DNA of 64,000 nt from Mangrovibacterium marinum (GTDB lineage Bacteria > Bacteroidota > Bacteroidia > Bacteroidales > Prolixibacteraceae), in assembly GCF_003046625.1 (NCBI RefSeq), contig NZ_QAAD01000010.1, forward strand, positions 1-64,000. Direction: 5' to 3'. The translations under genes and the position numbers were made by a program. The notes below the pieces were generated by a model that was not told the origin of the DNA, did no database searches, and was given only the letters and a program-made list of their open reading frames with translations. Shown in pieces: positions 45,188 through 56,693 of the stretch. Every line of letters starts with the position of its first letter. Within the stretch, counting starts at the first letter, position 1.

Positions 45188-45330
45188 TTCCCCAAGGGGC
45201 AAACGAAAAGTACATGGGGGGAAACGGTTTCCCCCAAGGGGATCGTCATAATCCCCCCTGTACTTGAGGCGATCCCCTGTGTACCGACGATAAGTACAGG
45301 GGGGATTGTTATTTGCCCCACGGGGCAACT
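45188..45330. repeat. Cluster of GC-rich palindromes and GTACA-G6 repeats
   Basis: A perfect 16-bp inverted repeat (AATCCCCCCTGTACTT at 45250-45265, complement at 45292-45307) dominates. Next to it is a tight hairpin GGGGGAAAC-G-GTTTCCCCC (45217-45235), and TTGCCCC-AC-GGGGCAA follows at 45313-45328. The motif GTACA plus 4-6 G occurs four times in alternating orientation (45210, 45253, 45274, 45294). The whole lies in the 353-bp gap between the Hrb-like gene and the GH97 gene. It is not coding and not a normal terminator. Confidence 0.75.
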
Positions 45331-45383
45331 GGCCGGTATTTCAGCCCGAATCAGCCGTCGGCCGGCCGGAATCCCCCAAAATA

Positions 45384-45415
45384 GTAGAGGCCGACTCATC
45401 GAGCCAGCCTCTTTT
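45384..45415 (+). terminator. Possible terminator
   Basis: The stem AGAGGC/GCCTCT around a 15-nt loop is followed by TTTT on the plus strand. It lies 250 bp beyond the Hrb-like gene, so which transcript it ends is uncertain. Confidence 0.45.
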
Positions 45416-45420
45416 CGTGT

Positions 45421-45446
45421 AGTGATTCCTCCCCCAAGGAATCACT
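45421..45446. terminator. Hairpin downstream of the GH97 gene
   Basis: A perfect 10-bp stem AGTGATTCCT/AGGAATCACT with a 6-nt loop lies 39 bp beyond the GH97 stop. It lacks a good T run on the minus strand, so its role as terminator is uncertain. Confidence 0.5.
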
Positions 45447-45484
45447 TGCTCTGTTTCCCTTATAGAGCGTCTTCAGTAATCATA

Positions 45485-47620
<2,136 letters not shown>

Positions 47621-47640
47621 TTAATTTTATTAATGATCTT

Positions 47641-50427
47641 TTATGGTGTTTTGATTAGTTTCTTTTGAACGCTTTGCGCGCCATTGTTCATCCGCAACAG
47701 ATAGATGCCGGCCGGTAATCCGCGAACATCCAATTCCAGGCTGTTGGTTTGCGGCAGGCTTTGTTGCAGTAACTTCCCTTGCAGGTTGAAAAGCTGCACG
47801 CTTTCGATGTTGGTATCACTCGTAATATGTACCCGCTCGTTGGTGGGGTTGGGGAACAGGTTAATGCCCGTTGCCGCCTGCTGGGGCGTTTCAACGTCGG
47901 TTGCTAAATCCTTGAAGGCCGGTAATTGCTGATCGGAGTACAGCCGGTATTCGCCTGCTGCCAGGGTGATGGGTTGGCTGGTTGCGTTGACGGTGTACTC
48001 CGCTCCGGTGAAAAACTCGTACCAGGTGCCGGTATGTTGAAAGGGCGCATCGATGGTTTGCGACTCTACATCGAAATTGCCAATTAGGCTGATGTGGTGC
48101 TCGTCGGTGGCCAGCTGAATAGATTTTACCGCACCGCTTAAATTCAGGCTTTCGGTACCAGTGGTGAACACCGGAAACTGATTGCGCAGCCGCAGCATGG
48201 CCGAATACACATCAAACAGGTTCAGGCGGTCCGGATCGTCCAGGTAATCCCAGCGCAGGGGCTTTTCGCCCACACGCCCGTTTTCGTCAATGGAGTAGTC
48301 GTAGCCCAGCTCGCCAAACTGCCAGATCATTTTCGGCCCGGCCAGGCTGAAAAAGAAAGCAGCAGCCAGTTCGTTTCGATCCAAAGCTGTTGCAAGTTGG
48401 GTAATGTCGTAGTCGCCGGATGAATTCCCGTATTGCAGGTTTTTATACATCAAGCGTTCCTCGTCGTGGCTTTCCATATAGGCAACCAGGCCGGGCTGTG
48501 TGAAAGCACGGTTTTGATACGAGGCCCACGAAAAGTCTGATTTCCCGTTTTCATTCCATCCCATGGTCGCTTCGCTGAAATTGCTGTTGGCATTGCCCCA
48601 CACCATCAACCCGTTGCTGTAACCGGTCAGTTCCTGTTCTTCGGTGTTGGCGGCAAAGTGCTCCAGAATAACGTAAGCATCCGATTGCACCGACCAGATA
48701 TGATCGGCCATGCGTTCGAGGATGGTGATGCGCGAGGCATCGTATCCCGAGCCGTCGCCGGCGGTGTTGGTAAAGCCTTTGGTAAAGTCGAAGCGAAAAC
48801 CATCCACTTGATATTCACTCATCCAATAACTGGTCACGCTGTCCACAAAAGCCTTCGTGTAGCTACTCTCGTGATTGAAGTCGGAACCCCACGAGTAGGC
48901 GGTATTTGGCGATGTTACATTGAACCAGGGGTTATCAGCAGCAGGGCGGTTGTTGGTATCGTCCCAATACATTTTCACCATCGGAGAGCTGTTGTAGGCA
49001 TGGTTCAGTACCATGTCCTGAATGACGATCATCCCCCGGTTATGGATGGAGTCGATCAGTTCTTTCAAATCATCTTTGGTCCCGTACGCTTTGTCGGGTG
49101 CAAAATAGTAGTTCGGGTTGTATCCCCAGCTGCTGTTGCCTTCGAACTCGCTGAAAGGCATCAGCTCGATGGCATTCACGCCCAGGCGCTCCAGGTACCC
49201 GAGTTTGTCGATCACGGCCTGGTAGGTTCCTTCCTCGGTAAAGTCGCGGATCAGCAGCTCGTAAATCATCAGGTTTTCTTTGGCTGGCAAGGTCCACAAG
49301 CTGGTTTTCCATTCGTAGGCCGTTTGGCCAGTTTGTAAAACGGATGCACGGCCCGAGGTTTTGTCGGCCGGATAGGCAATCAAGTTGGGATAAACTGCAT
49401 CTGTAATGTAGCTGTCGTCGTAGGGATCGCTGATTTTGTCGCAATAGGGATCGCCAATACGGATGTCTCCGTCAATCCAGTACTGGTAAATGTATTCTTG
49501 TTGAGGCGTTAAATTTGAAAGGGTGATCCAAAAGTATTCGCCATCTTTTTTCATTTGGTATTCCGTAGAAGCGGTCCAGTTGTTGAAATCGCCCAAAACG
49601 TAGATGTCGGTTTTGTTGGGGGCTAAAAGGACTAGTCCAACCTCGGTATCGCTCATGTAGTTGATTCCTTGTTTGTACCCGTCGGGCATGGTGGCTTCGG
49701 TTGCAGAAGGACTGATAAAAACATGAACTGAATCGTAAGCTGTTGCGCCATTGGATGAGGCAGATGCGATTAGCCATTTCCAGCCGGTTTCGGATACGCT
49801 TGTTGTGGTCGAAATACTGCTTCCGGTAGTGGAGATGAGCAGCGTTTCATCCAGTTTGAGGCTCAGGTTAGCATCAGCAGAGCTGACTGCGGAAACCGTA
49901 ATGCTTTCATTTTGGTGAAATAGTTCGCCGGAAGGGGAGGTGAGCGATACGACCAAAGCCGCTTGGTACACATCAGCATATATATTTTGTCCGCCTGTGG
50001 CTTTGCCTTCTTTGGTTCCGTCGGCATTTCGAAACACGAAGGCCATTTGTTCGATTTGCTCACCGTCGGGAACTCCGTAAAATGACCGGATATCGGGTGT
50101 AATTTCCAACTGGTAGATGTTAGTCGAGATTCGGGTCATTTTAGCTTTGTCAATGTTGACATCCCAGTCGGCAATGACATATTTCCAATCGGAACCCGAA
50201 GTACTTTGATCGGTAATGACACCGGTGTGGGCATAAACGTCTCCCGTGTAGTTGGCCAGCCCGCCGGTGCCTTGCGTGGCGTCGAAGGTAATGGTGACAG
50301 CAGCGCCGGCTATTGGAAATGCCGGGTTGGTTGTAACCTGAGCAAAAAGCCGGCTTGCAAAGAATAGGAGCAGGATTGGCAATCCAATTTTTTTGAAAAT
50401 TACAGGAATGTGGTATTTCTGTCGCAT
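47641..50427 (-). CDS. GH13 alpha-amylase with starch-binding modules and T9SS tail
   Basis: This 928-residue exported enzyme has a signal peptide (about residues 1-30), one or two starch-binding or Ig-like modules (residues 32-230), and a CBM48-like module (INYMSDTEVGLVLLAPNKTDIYVLGDFNNW). The GH13 barrel follows: region I MVLNHAYNSSP, region II VDGFRFDFTKGF with the nucleophile Asp, region III VILEHFAAN with the acid Glu, and region IV MESHDEERL. The last 80 residues form a type IX sorting domain (LFPNPTNERVHI, LQGKLLQQ, LPAGIYLLRM, QSVQKKLIK). It should therefore be secreted or attached to the cell surface, unlike the lipid-anchored SusG. The gene follows susE by 58 bp with a hairpin between. 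Confidence 0.93.
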   Translation of the reverse strand: MRQKYHIPVIFKKIGLPILLLFFASRLFAQVTTNPAFPIAGAAVTITFDATQGTGGLANYTGDVYAHTGVITDQSTSGSDWKYVIADWDVNIDKAKMTRISTNIYQLEITPDIRSFYGVPDGEQIEQMAFVFRNADGTKEGKATGGQNIYADVYQAALVVSLTSPSGELFHQNESITVSAVSSADANLSLKLDETLLISTTGSSISTTTSVSETGWKWLIASASSNGATAYDSVHVFISPSATEATMPDGYKQGINYMSDTEVGLVLLAPNKTDIYVLGDFNNWTASTEYQMKKDGEYFWITLSNLTPQQEYIYQYWIDGDIRIGDPYCDKISDPYDDSYITDAVYPNLIAYPADKTSGRASVLQTGQTAYEWKTSLWTLPAKENLMIYELLIRDFTEEGTYQAVIDKLGYLERLGVNAIELMPFSEFEGNSSWGYNPNYYFAPDKAYGTKDDLKELIDSIHNRGMIVIQDMVLNHAYNSSPMVKMYWDDTNNRPAADNPWFNVTSPNTAYSWGSDFNHESSYTKAFVDSVTSYWMSEYQVDGFRFDFTKGFTNTAGDGSGYDASRITILERMADHIWSVQSDAYVILEHFAANTEEQELTGYSNGLMVWGNANSNFSEATMGWNENGKSDFSWASYQNRAFTQPGLVAYMESHDEERLMYKNLQYGNSSGDYDITQLATALDRNELAAAFFFSLAGPKMIWQFGELGYDYSIDENGRVGEKPLRWDYLDDPDRLNLFDVYSAMLRLRNQFPVFTTGTESLNLSGAVKSIQLATDEHHISLIGNFDVESQTIDAPFQHTGTWYEFFTGAEYTVNATSQPITLAAGEYRLYSDQQLPAFKDLATDVETPQQAATGINLFPNPTNERVHITSDTNIESVQLFNLQGKLLQQSLPQTNSLELDVRGLPAGIYLLRMNNGAQSVQKKLIKTP

Positions 50428-50439
50428 AGCTTAGTTTTT

Positions 50440-50474
50440 AAAAAAGCCGCCACTTTCGAAAGGGCGGCTTTTTT
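50440..50474. terminator. Terminator-like hairpin between the susE-like and amylase genes
   Basis: The stem runs AAAAAAGCCGCC then CTTTCGAAAG then GGCGGCTTTTTT, with T runs on either strand. Because both flanking genes read leftward, it should reduce read-through from susCDE into amylase and GH97. Confidence 0.85.
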
Positions 50475-50485
50475 TTATAGACATG

Positions 50486-51592
50486 TTATTGCACGATAGA
50501 ACCGGTATCGTTCATAAAGTTCAGGTTGATTGTCGCATTGCCGCTAGTCAGCTGAACCCGTTCCTGGTCATCACCCGTACCGCGGTATACAATTTGACCG
50601 TTGAGGATGATAAATTCTGCCTGCCACCAGTCGCAAACTAAGGTGTTGGCTGCAACATGCATTCTCAATTCATCGCCATTAACGGTACCTTCAAATTTCA
50701 CAAGCTTGTTGGTTTTGTCGATGGTGAATAGGTTTTGCGGATTTGCCGAATCCCAGCTGCCAAATACATTTCCAATTCCGTACACGCGCGTTGGGTTTGC
50801 TTCGACTGTTCCGGCAATATAGTTGACAACAACCGTATAGTAGCCAGCCTCGGGAACAATCAGGTTGCTGGTTCCTTTTTCCCAAACACCGTCGGTTGGA
50901 TCGCCTTGTACGGCAAAGTCTCCCACCCATGCTCGTTGTGGTGCAATTTTAACGCCTGCATCCTGCACTGTAGGATCTAACCATACAATAGTCCAGAATA
51001 ATTCGGGATGCGAATGCACGGGTTTAAATTCAGAATAGTTGGTATCCCAGTTCCATCCTCCGTCGCCGACAGCATTCAGGGAAGCACCAGTCATGTAGAG
51101 GTTTTCCGGTAAAACCGATGGGTCGAAGTAAGGAATTCCGGTAAGCGCAACGGCTTCACTGATTGTTTCCGGGATCTGGTAATTGACAGAGGTTCGGATT
51201 CGCAGTTCAAACTGTCCTTCAGCATTCGGACTGAATCCGAGGGTCAGCAATTTGTTGTTCAGTTCAACATTGGTTATTGAGAACGAATTCGTCACAGATA
51301 CGCCCAATTCGACCGGGTTTGCAAAATTGCTCCCGGCGGTGGCTATTTCCACGGTATAGTCTACGCTTAAGTTGGTGCCGTAGTCTATTTTCTTCCATTG
51401 CACGGTCATAGCCGTTTCGTCGGGTGCATTCAGGTCCAGTGTTAAAACCGTTTCAGGCTCAGGGCTCAGAATCTCGGGAGGGGTGACATTGCTGATGTCA
51501 CCGAGCTGTACTTGTTCCAGATCCTCGGAGCATGATGTAACTGCCAGCAAGGCGGCAAATACGATCAGTATGTGATATGTTAACTTTCTCAT
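50486..51592 (-). CDS. SusE/SusF-like starch-binding lipoprotein
   Basis: This 368-residue lipoprotein has lipobox AVTSC with Cys21, so it is an outer-membrane lipoprotein, likely surface exposed. An N-terminal Ig-like domain (residues 35-150) has the SusE pattern PPEILSPEPETVLTLDLNAPDETAMTVQWK. Two starch-binding-like modules follow, with LYMTGASLNAVGDGGWNWDT and VYGIGNVFGSWD, followed by a tryptophan-rich region. The order susC-susD-susE agrees with the Sus layout. It lies 11 bp after susD. Whether it is SusE or SusF cannot be decided; only one is present. Confidence 0.9.
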   Translation of the reverse strand: MRKLTYHILIVFAALLAVTSCSEDLEQVQLGDISNVTPPEILSPEPETVLTLDLNAPDETAMTVQWKKIDYGTNLSVDYTVEIATAGSNFANPVELGVSVTNSFSITNVELNNKLLTLGFSPNAEGQFELRIRTSVNYQIPETISEAVALTGIPYFDPSVLPENLYMTGASLNAVGDGGWNWDTNYSEFKPVHSHPELFWTIVWLDPTVQDAGVKIAPQRAWVGDFAVQGDPTDGVWEKGTSNLIVPEAGYYTVVVNYIAGTVEANPTRVYGIGNVFGSWDSANPQNLFTIDKTNKLVKFEGTVNGDELRMHVAANTLVCDWWQAEFIILNGQIVYRGTGDDQERVQLTSGNATINLNFMNDTGSIVQ

Positions 51593-51603
51593 TTTTGTTC
51601 GGT

Positions 51604-53235
51604 TTAATAGTTATCATCGTTTTGACTTGCATTGGGGTTGGAGGCAAGTTCTGCTGATGGGATGGGGTACACGACCCGGTAGGCATCAATGGCACGGCCG
51701 TTTTGTGTGCCACCTTTCCAAGGCCACAGGTAGGTGTTGGTGGTAAATTTCCCGAAACGGATCAAGTCCTGACGGCGATAACCTTCCCAGTAAAACTCGC
51801 GTCCGCGTTCTTCCAGCAGGAAGTCCAGCGTTAGCTGACTTTGAGAGATGTCGTTGGCATGGCTTCCGTCGTACGCACGGGCAATGACCTCATTGACATA
51901 GCCCAAGGCAGTGCTCATGGAACCATTGCCGCCACGAAGAACTGCTTCAGCATACATTAAGTAAGAGTCGGCAAGGCGGAACATCGGGTAGTCGGTATCT
52001 ACAAAATACGGATCGGAGCCGGAGGTTGTGCCATCGCTGCTTTTGTTTTTGAACTTGGTGACGTTGAGCCCCTGGGTGTAATCCAGCGGGTTGGCCATAT
52101 CCAAACCAGCATTGATAACCAGCATCGTTCTGTAATCCAGCGTTTCGTCGATGGATTGCGTTTTCCCTCTGCTATCGCCGGCGGGGCGGGCTTGAAATTT
52201 ATCGTAGATTGACCTTGTGGCATGGTTTCCGCCCCAGGTACTTGATGGAATACCGACGAAGTTTCCTAAAGCCCCGTTGGTTCCGGCTGACATGACGTAC
52301 TGCGAAGCCGAGAAACCTCTTGTTCTGGATGCATCAACCGCCAAAGCGAAAATGATTCCGGTGCATTCATCATTGTCTATCGAGAACAGTTTCCGGTAGT
52401 TGCTGTCCAGGGTGTAGGCTGCGTTAACCAGTTCGGTGTATTTAATGACTTCGTCGTAGCTCACTTTGCCATCGACCGGGTTTTCGACGCCGGAGAAATT
52501 GACCGCGTTGATGTACATTTTTGCCAATACCATGTAGGCTGTGCCGGCATCCATGTGCCCGTATTCGGCAGTACCTGCCGCCGGTAGGTCGGGAATGATT
52601 TCATCTTCCAGTTGAGAGATAATCCAGTTGAACAGCGTTTTCCGGTCGACCGGAGTCGGGTATTGTTCGGTTGAATTTTCGTCGATGATACTCAATTTCC
52701 CATAGAGGTCGATGCCATGGTAGTACGCGATGGCGCGGATTAAACGGGCCTCGGCACGCATCCCGGCAATGGCTTCCTGATTTTGTTCGACCACTGAGCC
52801 GCTGGCCGATTTGGAGAGAAACTCATTGGTCAGGGCAATCATGTAATACAACCGGTAGAACATACCAGCGACATATTGGTTGTCGGCCGACCAGTTGGCG
52901 TTTTGTAAGGGAACCAGTCCGTTGTCGTTCCAGGCATTCATGGCCTCGCCTGTTGGTAATGTTTGCATGTTCCAGTAGTTGCGCAGGTAGGCCGACATCC
53001 CACCGTCGGAGATGGTGCTCAGGTCACTTTCATTGTTGTCGCCTTTTTGCCCGGCAACGTTGTAGCTGCTGTATATTTTGGCCAATACCTGCTGGTAACC
53101 ATCCAGCGAGGAGTAAACCTCGTCGCCAAATACCAGGTTCGGATCAATCGGCGTAACATTCAGGTCGTCTTCGCAAGCGGTAAAAATGCTTGCCAGAACG
53201 AATAGATATATAAGAATCTTTTTCATCTTTTTCAT
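51604..53235 (-). CDS. susD: SusD/RagB outer-membrane lipoprotein
   Basis: This 543-residue protein is the lipid-anchored lid of the SusC pore and binds starch. The lipobox IFTAC has Cys21. The TPR-like SusD fold is recognised by RLYYMIALTNEFLSK, AEARLIRAIAYYHGIDLYG, DAGTAYMVLAKMYINA, YLMYAEAVLRGGNG and the C-terminal FLLEERGREFYWEGYRRQDLIRFGKF. It starts 3 bp after susC at the longer Met, or 12 bp after it at 53226; I keep the longer form. It is translated with susC as a unit. Confidence 0.96.
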   Translation of the reverse strand: MKKMKKILIYLFVLASIFTACEDDLNVTPIDPNLVFGDEVYSSLDGYQQVLAKIYSSYNVAGQKGDNNESDLSTISDGGMSAYLRNYWNMQTLPTGEAMNAWNDNGLVPLQNANWSADNQYVAGMFYRLYYMIALTNEFLSKSASGSVVEQNQEAIAGMRAEARLIRAIAYYHGIDLYGKLSIIDENSTEQYPTPVDRKTLFNWIISQLEDEIIPDLPAAGTAEYGHMDAGTAYMVLAKMYINAVNFSGVENPVDGKVSYDEVIKYTELVNAAYTLDSNYRKLFSIDNDECTGIIFALAVDASRTRGFSASQYVMSAGTNGALGNFVGIPSSTWGGNHATRSIYDKFQARPAGDSRGKTQSIDETLDYRTMLVINAGLDMANPLDYTQGLNVTKFKNKSSDGTTSGSDPYFVDTDYPMFRLADSYLMYAEAVLRGGNGSMSTALGYVNEVIARAYDGSHANDISQSQLTLDFLLEERGREFYWEGYRRQDLIRFGKFTTNTYLWPWKGGTQNGRAIDAYRVVYPIPSAELASNPNASQNDDNY

Positions 53236-53238
53236 TTT

Positions 53239-56200
53239 TTAAAATCCAAAATTAACTCCTAACAAAAAGGTCGTCGGGCGGGGGAAGATGTTTTTGTCAA
53301 TTCCGTTAAACACTTCCGGATCTAGGCCTGAGTAATCCGATATGACAAAAAGGTTCTGACCGGTTAGTGACAGTCTTAAGGTAGACCCCTTGAGTCCAAA
53401 TGCCGAATCGAAGTTGTAGCCGACTGAAAGGTTGTCAAGACGGAAGAAGTCTGCATTTTCAATCCAGAGTGAAGAGAATACTCTTTGTTCTTCGGTATAC
53501 AGGAATCCTGTGCCTGAAGCAGAGCTTAACTTATTGGAAAGTGATTGGGTTGTTGGATTGTAAATGTTGACGTAATTGGCTCCGCCGGCTGCAACATCGT
53601 TATAGATTTGGGCACCAAGCTGGAAGCGTCCGCTGAGGTTGAGGTCCCAGTTTTTGTAATGCAGGGTCGAGTTAATGCCGATCAGATAGTCGGGCGTAGA
53701 GCTGCCGCAGAAAATCCGGTCGTCGGAATTAATTGATCCGTCACCATTTTGGTCAACGTAAACACCTTCAAGCGGTTTCCCGTTTTGGTCGTACACCTGT
53801 TCGTACACATAGAATGAGTTCACCGAGTGCCCCACAGCGTTCATCTGGATGTAGTTGCCCGAACCTAAGTCGCCCGAAGGAACACCAACATAGCTGGGGT
53901 CTTCAACAGCTGTCAGCTTCGTAATTTCATTTTTATTGTAGGTTAGGTTGCCGCCAACTTCCCACGAAAGATCGTCGCGGGAGATAATCCGCCCGACTAA
54001 GCTAAGTTCAATCCCTTTGTTGGTCAGGCTACCGACGTTGGACACAATCCGGTCCGACAACGAGGTTCCGGCAGCAACCGTAATCTGGTTGAGCAAATCG
54101 GTTGTTTCACGATAGTAATAGTCAACCGATCCACTTAAACGCCCGTCGAACAGCGCGTAATCAACACCAATGTTGGTACTTGTGGTTTCTTCCCATTTGA
54201 GGTTTGGATTGTAAGCATTCGGGCGATAGGTGTTGATCCATTGATTTCCCAGAACGTACATCGCGCCGTTATCCGATAGGGTATAGGTTCCGTAGCCCAC
54301 GTAATCGTTTCCGGTCACATCTTGTTGACCTGTGATCCCCCAACCTAACCGAAGTTTGAGGTCCGACAAGGCTTTTACATCCTGCAAAAAGCTTTCTTCT
54401 TTTAGTTTCCAGGCAAAAGCCACGGCCGGAAATGTTCCCCAGCGGTTACCGTCTGCAAAACGGGAGGTTCCGTCCCGACGAACGGTTCCGGTAAGCAGGT
54501 ATCTGTTTTTGAACGCATAATTAAAACGCCCGTAGTAGGAGATCAGGTAGTTTTCACCTCCGTAAGGAAGATCTTCGGTCGGGTTCTCACGCGTGTCGTA
54601 GTAGTCGTTTTGGTATTTGTCACCTTCATTTTTAAAGTGCTGCCAAGAGTAACCGGCCATCACATCGAATGTGTGATCGGCAATTGATTTGCCGTATTTT
54701 AAATAGGTGTCTAATACCTTGTTGGTTTTATCCTGGTTTTCGTGAAATAATTCACCCCGAATCGTTTCATTTTCATAAACCCAGGAGGCATCGGGCGAAA
54801 TTGTCCGGTTTTGTTTGCCATCTGAATAGTCGATCCCCATGTTGACAACAGCGCTCATTTCAGGGAGAAAATGAAATTTATAGTCCAGGTTTAAGTTCAC
54901 AATTGCGCGGTACACTTCCGACTCATCATGACGTTGTTTTAGCAGGGCAACCGGGTTGTCGGGTGTAAACTGAAGTGGTGTTCCTGTGCTGGGGTCAATC
55001 CATTGCCAGTAGCCTCCCCATTGCTCTCCGTTCGGGTAGCTGTAAGTATTGTGAACCGGATGGGTCGGATCCATACCGACGGCTGCGCCAACAGCTGATT
55101 CGTCGGCAAACCGGTTTTTGACGTACGATCCTTTGGCATTCATGGCTGTTTTTAAATGACCATCGAAGAAGCTGGGCGTTAAGTTTAAACTCAGTGAATT
55201 GCGCTCCAGTTTTGAGGTTTTCAGGACACCTTCCTGATTGTTGTATCCGTACGATAGCCGGTAAGGCAGGAAGTCCAAACCTCCCTGGATGGCGATGTTG
55301 TGATCGTTGCCAACCGCTGCCTGGTAGATTTCATCTTGCCAGTCGGTATCAGCATCGCCCATTGCATTGATGGCATCGGCGTTTGGATTGTCGGATTCAG
55401 GGCCGTACAATTGGTTAATAATATTGCGGTATTCGTCGGCGCTGTATACATTGACTTTGTCGGAGACTACACCAACCGAGAATTTACCAGAATACTGCAA
55501 CGAAAATGGTTGTCCTCTTTTCCCTGTTTTTGTGGTGACGATAATCACCCCGTTCGATGCTCTTGAACCGTAAATTGCGGTTGCCGAAGCATCCTTAAGA
55601 ACAGTCATGGTTTCGATGTCGTCGGGGTTTATGGAGGACAGTGGGTTTGCCAAGCCCATGACACCGTCAGACGAAACAGGTACCCCATCGATAACAAACA
55701 ACGGATCGTTGCTGGCGCTCAGTGAGGCCCCTCCACGAATCCGTATGGTTGCGCCGGAGCCCGGTTTACCGCCGTCGGTAGTAATCTGCATCCCTGAGGT
55801 CTTACCAACAAGCAGATCCTGTGGTGAAGTGGTTGCTCCCTTATTAAAATCATCGGAGCTGATGGCTGTTACCGATCCGGTTGCATCGTCTTTTTTCACC
55901 GTACCATAACCAATAACCACCACTTCGTCCAAATCTTCGGTATTAACAGCTAGCTGGATGTTGACCTTTGTTTGGTCGCCAACAACTATTTCGCTGGTTT
56001 TGTAACCGATGTACGAGAACAGGATGGTAGCTCCTTTTTCGGTCTGGAGGACATAATCTCCGTCGAAGTTGGTAATCGTACCTACTGTTGTTCCTTGTAC
56101 AAGAACGGTAACACCAGGAAGTGGTTCGCCACTTGCCGCATCGGTTACCTTGCCCGAAATACTCACGACCTGAGCCCAGCTGCTATTGGTTAGCAAGACT

Positions 56201-56247
56201 GCCAGAGCCATGAGTACGACATTTAAATGTTTACGAATAATCTTCAT
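53239..56247 (-). CDS. susC: SusC/RagA TonB-linked outer-membrane receptor
   Basis: This 1002-residue receptor imports maltodextrins across the outer membrane using TonB energy. It has a signal peptide (residues 1-25), a CarboxypepD_reg domain (VSISGKVTDAASGEPLPGVT), the TonB box region DEVVVIGYGTVKK, a plug (LLVGKTSGMQITTDGGKPG, IRIRGGASLSASNDPLFVIDG) and a 22-strand-type barrel ending PRPTTFLLGVNFGF. No extra STN domain is present, so it is not coupled to an anti-sigma factor. It is the first gene of the operon and lies divergent from lacI with a palindromic operator between. The substrate assignment to starch comes from neighbours. Confidence 0.96.
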   Translation of the reverse strand: MKIIRKHLNVVLMALAVLLTNSSWAQVVSISGKVTDAASGEPLPGVTVLVQGTTVGTITNFDGDYVLQTEKGATILFSYIGYKTSEIVVGDQTKVNIQLAVNTEDLDEVVVIGYGTVKKDDATGSVTAISSDDFNKGATTSPQDLLVGKTSGMQITTDGGKPGSGATIRIRGGASLSASNDPLFVIDGVPVSSDGVMGLANPLSSINPDDIETMTVLKDASATAIYGSRASNGVIIVTTKTGKRGQPFSLQYSGKFSVGVVSDKVNVYSADEYRNIINQLYGPESDNPNADAINAMGDADTDWQDEIYQAAVGNDHNIAIQGGLDFLPYRLSYGYNNQEGVLKTSKLERNSLSLNLTPSFFDGHLKTAMNAKGSYVKNRFADESAVGAAVGMDPTHPVHNTYSYPNGEQWGGYWQWIDPSTGTPLQFTPDNPVALLKQRHDESEVYRAIVNLNLDYKFHFLPEMSAVVNMGIDYSDGKQNRTISPDASWVYENETIRGELFHENQDKTNKVLDTYLKYGKSIADHTFDVMAGYSWQHFKNEGDKYQNDYYDTRENPTEDLPYGGENYLISYYGRFNYAFKNRYLLTGTVRRDGTSRFADGNRWGTFPAVAFAWKLKEESFLQDVKALSDLKLRLGWGITGQQDVTGNDYVGYGTYTLSDNGAMYVLGNQWINTYRPNAYNPNLKWEETTSTNIGVDYALFDGRLSGSVDYYYRETTDLLNQITVAAGTSLSDRIVSNVGSLTNKGIELSLVGRIISRDDLSWEVGGNLTYNKNEITKLTAVEDPSYVGVPSGDLGSGNYIQMNAVGHSVNSFYVYEQVYDQNGKPLEGVYVDQNGDGSINSDDRIFCGSSTPDYLIGINSTLHYKNWDLNLSGRFQLGAQIYNDVAAGGANYVNIYNPTTQSLSNKLSSASGTGFLYTEEQRVFSSLWIENADFFRLDNLSVGYNFDSAFGLKGSTLRLSLTGQNLFVISDYSGLDPEVFNGIDKNIFPRPTTFLLGVNFGF

Positions 56248-56338
56248 GTTTTTGCAATTAGTTTAATTCAATTAGGTCATCTTCTAATTTAAAGCATTAG
56301 TGCAGTCGATTTTATTCCGTTTTTTTTATCCGATGGTA

Positions 56339-56346
56339 CAAGTATA
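56339..56346 (-). promoter_or_regulatory. Weak putative -7 element for susC
   Basis: The minus strand reads TATACTTG, one mismatch from TAnnTTTG, with no well-spaced -33. If real, it leaves a leader of about 85 nt and puts the operator at 56406-56417 upstream of the promoter. Confidence 0.3.
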
Positions 56347-56390
56347 TGATTTTGTTTTTGAGCCGTGTACCAACTTCGAAGCCGAATTTT

Positions 56391-56420
56391 ACTGCAAACG
56401 TCACCGCAAACGTTTGCAGT
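56391..56420. promoter_or_regulatory. LacI-family operator in the susC-lacI divergent region
   Basis: A perfect palindrome GCAAACGTTTGC (56406-56417) is overlapped by a second pair of arms, ACTGCAAACG (56391-56400) and CGTTTGCAGT (56411-56420). The sequence is identical in type to MalR/CcpA-like LacI operators. It lies about 160 bp from susC and 280 bp from lacI. The rest of the 446-bp gap (56248-56693) shows no other gene; open frames in it are shadows. Confidence 0.8.
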
Positions 56421-56693
56421 AAATGTGTTAAAAAACAGGTGGTTACTGGTGGGGGGCGTGTAGGCATGGCTGAAAATTGTTGCTAATTCTTTAAAATAAT
56501 ATATTCTTCTCATTTATGTTGATGTTTTTGAGCAGCTTCAGAAAATAATTTCAAGAGGGTGTAACACAGCGAAAGCCTCTGGTTGTAAAAGACTAATCGA
56601 ATAGCAGTATTTTTAAAACATACGCTCAAGGTCTTCAATGCTCCGTTCTGTTTGTGTTTTATTTTTATCTTGCAGGAACATCCAAACTGACCA

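Noticed and set aside
45188-45330. CRISPR array or integron site
   Set aside because: Units are palindromes with irregular spacing and no unique spacers; no cas or integrase gene is nearby.
45113-45399. Reverse-strand frames through the palindrome cluster (PLGGNRF, PLGENAF-like peptides)
   Set aside because: They arise from repeated G/C hairpins; no start, no conserved domain, and the long version runs antisense through the Hrb-like gene.
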